A stretch of 64,000 nt of DNA, from the NCBI GenBank assembly GCA_051877855.1, contig JBJEJH010000032.1, forward strand, positions 41,982 to 105,981. Reading direction: 5' to 3'. Within the stretch, counting starts at the first letter, position 1. Every line of letters starts with the position of its first letter. This document shows, piece after piece, positions 61,731 through 64,000 of this stretch. Both the position numbers and the translations under genes were made by a program. The DNA comes from MGBC120314 sp051877855. GTDB taxonomy: Bacteria; Bacillota; Clostridia; Lachnospirales; Lachnospiraceae. Below the pieces are notes generated by a model. The model was not told the origin of the DNA, ran no database searches, and saw only the letters and a list, made by a program, of their open reading frames with translations.

Positions 61731-63386
61731 CTATTCATTCCGTGCTTTTGTCAACATTCCCACGGGATGCCCTGTCCGTAATGCACCTCCGAGTCCTATC
61801 CATATGAAAAAAATCGGCAACACCGCAACATTATTCAGCCCTACAATGGATTGAATAACATATCCAAGAATTGCAGCCAGAAGTGCAATTTCCTCCGAAT
61901 CATCCGCAGTCGGGTTTTCACCTGGATTTTTCTCTCTGATACAATTCACCAGATTCTTTACCACCGTTCCGAGCCAGATAAGATAGCTCGTTACACCTAT
62001 TATTCCATGACAAAGCAGCATGCCCAAAAACTCATTATGCGCATTATTATAGGTTGCTCCGTTACGGAACGCATAATCTCCAAAAAAATCCACCATCTTT
62101 TGTCCGATGCAATCCGCACCACTTCCAAAGATCTTGCAAATCATCGATGACTCCGAGAATATCGTAACACAGTTCTTCCAAAGGAATCCTCGTCCGGATC
62201 CCCAGTCATCGTCAAAACGAAAATATCCCAGGAAACGTCCAAAAGGAAGTATCAGGTTACTTCTCGGAATATAAATCATAAAGGCAACCAACAATGCAAC
62301 TCCTGCAATCAGAATTGTGACGTGAATACCAAATCGACGTTCCTGATTAGAACAAAATTCGCCCTGCAACACACCCTGTTTCTTAACTCTTATTCCAAGA
62401 ATCACTCGAATACTAATTAAAAAAACAAGCAGCACCCGGGAAAACAAGGATTCAACCAGCACACCAGCCACCGCATCAAAGGAAATGGGATCCTTAGGCA
62501 TCGCAAATGCACCATGATAACGGAACACATTCGGTCCCGCACATTGTATCATGAAACCCAGCGCAAGCAGTATAATTACCATATCAAGAACACGTAGCTT
62601 TCCCTCTTTATTCTTGATGGTCCATGGAAGCGTCAGCCACAATGCAGGAATAATTCCAAAGAAGTAATTATCCGACAAGGAGAGATACCCTGCATAGAAA
62701 AGGATACCACATACAAAACCATAATATATCCTTTTGTTTCGAACCTCTTCCAACACATAAAAGATGCAGCTTATACAGGTTGCCATCAACAATATTTCTG
62801 CATAAATAGTCTTCTGTCCAATCCCGGCATAATAAAAGTAGCGATCCTCATAAGCAATCTTTGCGTGCATATAAAACAAATCGAAACCATAACTGTTTAT
62901 GATTCCCCACAAGGCACTAATCACAGAAAAACCTAAAAACCATTCCAGATAAAATCGTAAATCCCGTGAATCGTTTCCGATGGGCTCCACACAAACTGCC
63001 CCAAGCAGTAGAAGAAGATAGGTAATTATACCATTGTACTGTGACCATGCGCCACACACACTGACTTTCCAATCATCAGACAGAATCGTAGAAATAAGAA
63101 TACATCCTGCAAGAACTCCAATACTTGCGTATCGCACCCCATCCAGACGAGACATGCGGTTCTCTCTTCTCCACACAAAAAAAGGCTTACACATACTAAT
63201 TCCAAGCAGTACAAGCCCCGCAATCATCCAACCATATTTGTGAACGACCAGATTGCGATAGTCGAATCCTCCCATAAGCTGATATGGTCCCAGCATAAAA
63301 AGAAGAAAAATATTAAGTTTTCTCCGGCTATTCTTTAACAATGCAAAATTTTTTCTCGTTCCGGCCACCTTACAAATCTTCTCCAT
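61731..63386 (-). CDS. O-antigen ligase/polymerase-like membrane protein
   Basis: 551 aa with about 12 membrane helices and short loops. The Wzy/WaaL-like pattern appears near the end: WGSGRGFLWKNCVTIF, then GATYNNAHNEFLGMLLCHGIIGVTSYLIW, with the conserved His in a large external loop. Such proteins ligate or polymerise lipid-linked glycans. It heads a set with a MATE exporter and an acyltransferase. A good promoter lies at 63407-63435. The acceptor glycan is unknown. Confidence 0.8.
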   Translation of the reverse strand: MEKICKVAGTRKNFALLKNSRRKLNIFLLFMLGPYQLMGGFDYRNLVVHKYGWMIAGLVLLGISMCKPFFVWRRENRMSRLDGVRYASIGVLAGCILISTILSDDWKVSVCGAWSQYNGIITYLLLLLGAVCVEPIGNDSRDLRFYLEWFLGFSVISALWGIINSYGFDLFYMHAKIAYEDRYFYYAGIGQKTIYAEILLMATCISCIFYVLEEVRNKRIYYGFVCGILFYAGYLSLSDNYFFGIIPALWLTLPWTIKNKEGKLRVLDMVIILLALGFMIQCAGPNVFRYHGAFAMPKDPISFDAVAGVLVESLFSRVLLVFLISIRVILGIRVKKQGVLQGEFCSNQERRFGIHVTILIAGVALLVAFMIYIPRSNLILPFGRFLGYFRFDDDWGSGRGFLWKNCVTIFSESSMICKIFGSGADCIGQKMVDFFGDYAFRNGATYNNAHNEFLGMLLCHGIIGVTSYLIWLGTVVKNLVNCIREKNPGENPTADDSEEIALLAAILGYVIQSIVGLNNVAVLPIFFIWIGLGGALRTGHPVGMLTKARNE

Positions 63387-63406
63387 TCCTATATCATCTT
63401 ACCAGA

Positions 63407-63435
63407 ATTGTACTCAAAACCACATACCGAGTCAA
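63407..63435 (-). promoter_or_regulatory. Sigma-A promoter for the ligase-MATE operon
   Basis: On the minus strand, TTGACT (63435-63430) and TACAAT (63412-63407) are 17 nt apart, about 20-27 nt before the start codon. It abuts the left copy of the 77-bp direct repeat. Confidence 0.65.
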
Positions 63436-63454
63436 TAGAAAAACTTCCACTTCA

Positions 63455-63531
63455 AGCACCTCCGCTCTTCTACTCTTAAAGAATTCTGCCAGTATTAGCT
63501 TTTATAAATATGCTCATATTGCTTACCGACG
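63455..63531. repeat. 77-bp direct repeat, left copy (Rpn gene fragment)
   Basis: Identical to 63924-64000 except at one position. On the minus strand it can encode part of the AEFFKSRRAEVLE segment of the Rpn-like gene. Past the repeat edge it diverges and reaches a stop after about 18 codons. It looks like a decayed or partial copy. Confidence 0.85.
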
Positions 63532-63540
63532 ACAATCCAC

Positions 63541-63615
63541 TTTCCTTTCGGTTCCGAGTTTTGGATATAAGAAGTTCTAATATCCGTCACAAGTCACAGA
63601 AAACACCGAAAGGAA
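63541..63615. repeat. Inverted repeat between the two direct-repeat copies
   Basis: TTTCCTTTCGG (63541-63551) and CCGAAAGGAA (63606-63615) face each other around 54 nt. No T-tract follows. The rest of 63387-63685 holds no ORF with a ribosome site apart from the 18-codon stub in the left repeat. Confidence 0.5.
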
Positions 63616-63685
63616 CGTCGGATTATCAGCTTCACCTATTATCATATTTCTAATCGATTTGTTATCTTCCATTAAGTTTATCTAC

Positions 63686-63928
63686 TCAGACTCCCAGTTT
63701 TTCTGCAAGCTTCTTCAATTCATCCTCCGATAATTCGGTAAACTCCATGATCTCCTCAAAAGGTTTGTTTGCTTTTAACATCTTTTCTGCCACTTGGCTT
63801 AATCCCATCTCCAGTCCCTTTCCAAGTCCAATCTCAATGCCCTCGTTCCTGCCTTCCTCCCTGCTGTCCCTCGCAATCAGTTTTTCTCTCCGCTCAAATG
63901 TAAAATCCAAAACTGCCATCTCCAGCAC
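63686..63928 (-). pseudogene. C-terminal part of an Rpn-family (PD-(D/E)XK) nuclease/transposase, frameshifted or intragenic start
   Basis: About 78-80 aa. MAVLDFTFERREKLIARDSREEGRNEGIEIGLGKGLEMGL and the Leu/Glu-rich end are the charged tail typical of Rpn/PDDEXK_2 proteins; the nuclease domain itself is missing. Upstream in frame, the sequence reads AEFFKSRRAEVLE, then meets TAA at 63973-63971. One extra base in the A-run there would join it to VGKRYEHIYK, which continues out of the window. GGAGG lies 8 nt before the ATG at 63919, so a short product could also start inside the gene, as in Rpn intragenic proteins. The gene is either broken or split; the part beyond 64000 is not visible. Confidence 0.6.
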
Positions 63929-64000
63929 CTCCGCTCTTCTACTCTTAAAGAATTCTGCCAGTATTAGCTTTTATAAATATGCTCATATCGCTTACCGACG
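63924..64000. repeat. 77-bp direct repeat, right copy (runs to window edge)
   Basis: Matches 63455-63531 with one mismatch and may continue beyond the window. It includes the ribosome site and the region upstream of the Rpn-tail ATG. Confidence 0.85.

Noticed and set aside
1..64000. CRISPR array
   Set aside because: No set of short direct repeats with regular spacers was seen; the only direct repeat is the two-copy 77-bp unit at the right end.

Overview
The window reads as a chromosome segment of a low-GC, Gram-positive, spore-former-derived bacterium of the Clostridia, most likely Lachnospiraceae. The evidence is the spoVAA-AB-AC locus, a spore photoproduct lyase homologue, two ECF sigma/anti-sigma pairs with typical Firmicutes targets, DUF4250, the DUF5716/DUF5717 gene pair, and strong purine-rich Shine-Dalgarno sites throughout. 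No phage, integrative element, CRISPR array or rRNA is visible. Nearly all genes lie on the minus strand. The exceptions are a pectinesterase, a tRNA-Pro, a HAD phosphatase and the small DUF4250 protein.

Layout, left to right. 1-5700: the start of an ATP synthase operon (atpB, cut by the window edge, with its own promoter), a SigV/RsiV-type sigma/anti-sigma pair with a matching ECF promoter, a methyltransferase-hemerythrin pair, spoVAA-AB-AC without spoVAD, and yajC. 5787-15203: tgt, aroC, a GNAT protein, a signal-less pectinesterase converging on a YetA/PcRGLX-type lyase-like protein, a FliB-like methylase coupled to an ADP-ribosylglycohydrolase with an altered metal site, a small membrane protein and tRNA-Pro(CGG). 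15269-26432: a catalytic-domain-only serine recombinase with a small partner, a lipoprotein fusing a VanX-like dipeptidase to an L,D-transpeptidase domain, YbaK-like/LysR, mutY, an SDR, a cell-wall amidase, a second ECF sigma/anti-sigma pair, splB with a nucleosidase-like gene, and a HAD phosphatase.

26463-46539: an ABC-F ATPase with a polytopic membrane protein, gltB-gltD with a candidate activator site, a lipid kinase, a beta-CASP hydrolase, a MoxR/DUF58/transglutaminase operon, and valS. 46603-53624: a four-gene locus of unknown function (1201-aa DUF5717 protein, actin/Hsp70-fold DUF5716 protein, TPR-like protein, membrane coiled-coil protein) with its own promoter. 53628-64000: rarA, a polysaccharide deacetylase, a membrane protein, DUF4250, clpB, a polysaccharide-type set (O-antigen-ligase-like protein, MATE exporter, hexapeptide acyltransferase), and the tail of an Rpn-family nuclease gene next to a 77-bp direct repeat.

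The two strongest leads are the DUF5717/DUF5716 locus and a family of palindromic intergenic elements. That family has one 200-bp long form (56455-56654), one 155-bp form with compensatory stem changes (20506-20660) and two collapsed remnants (about 8131-8170 and 48651-48675).
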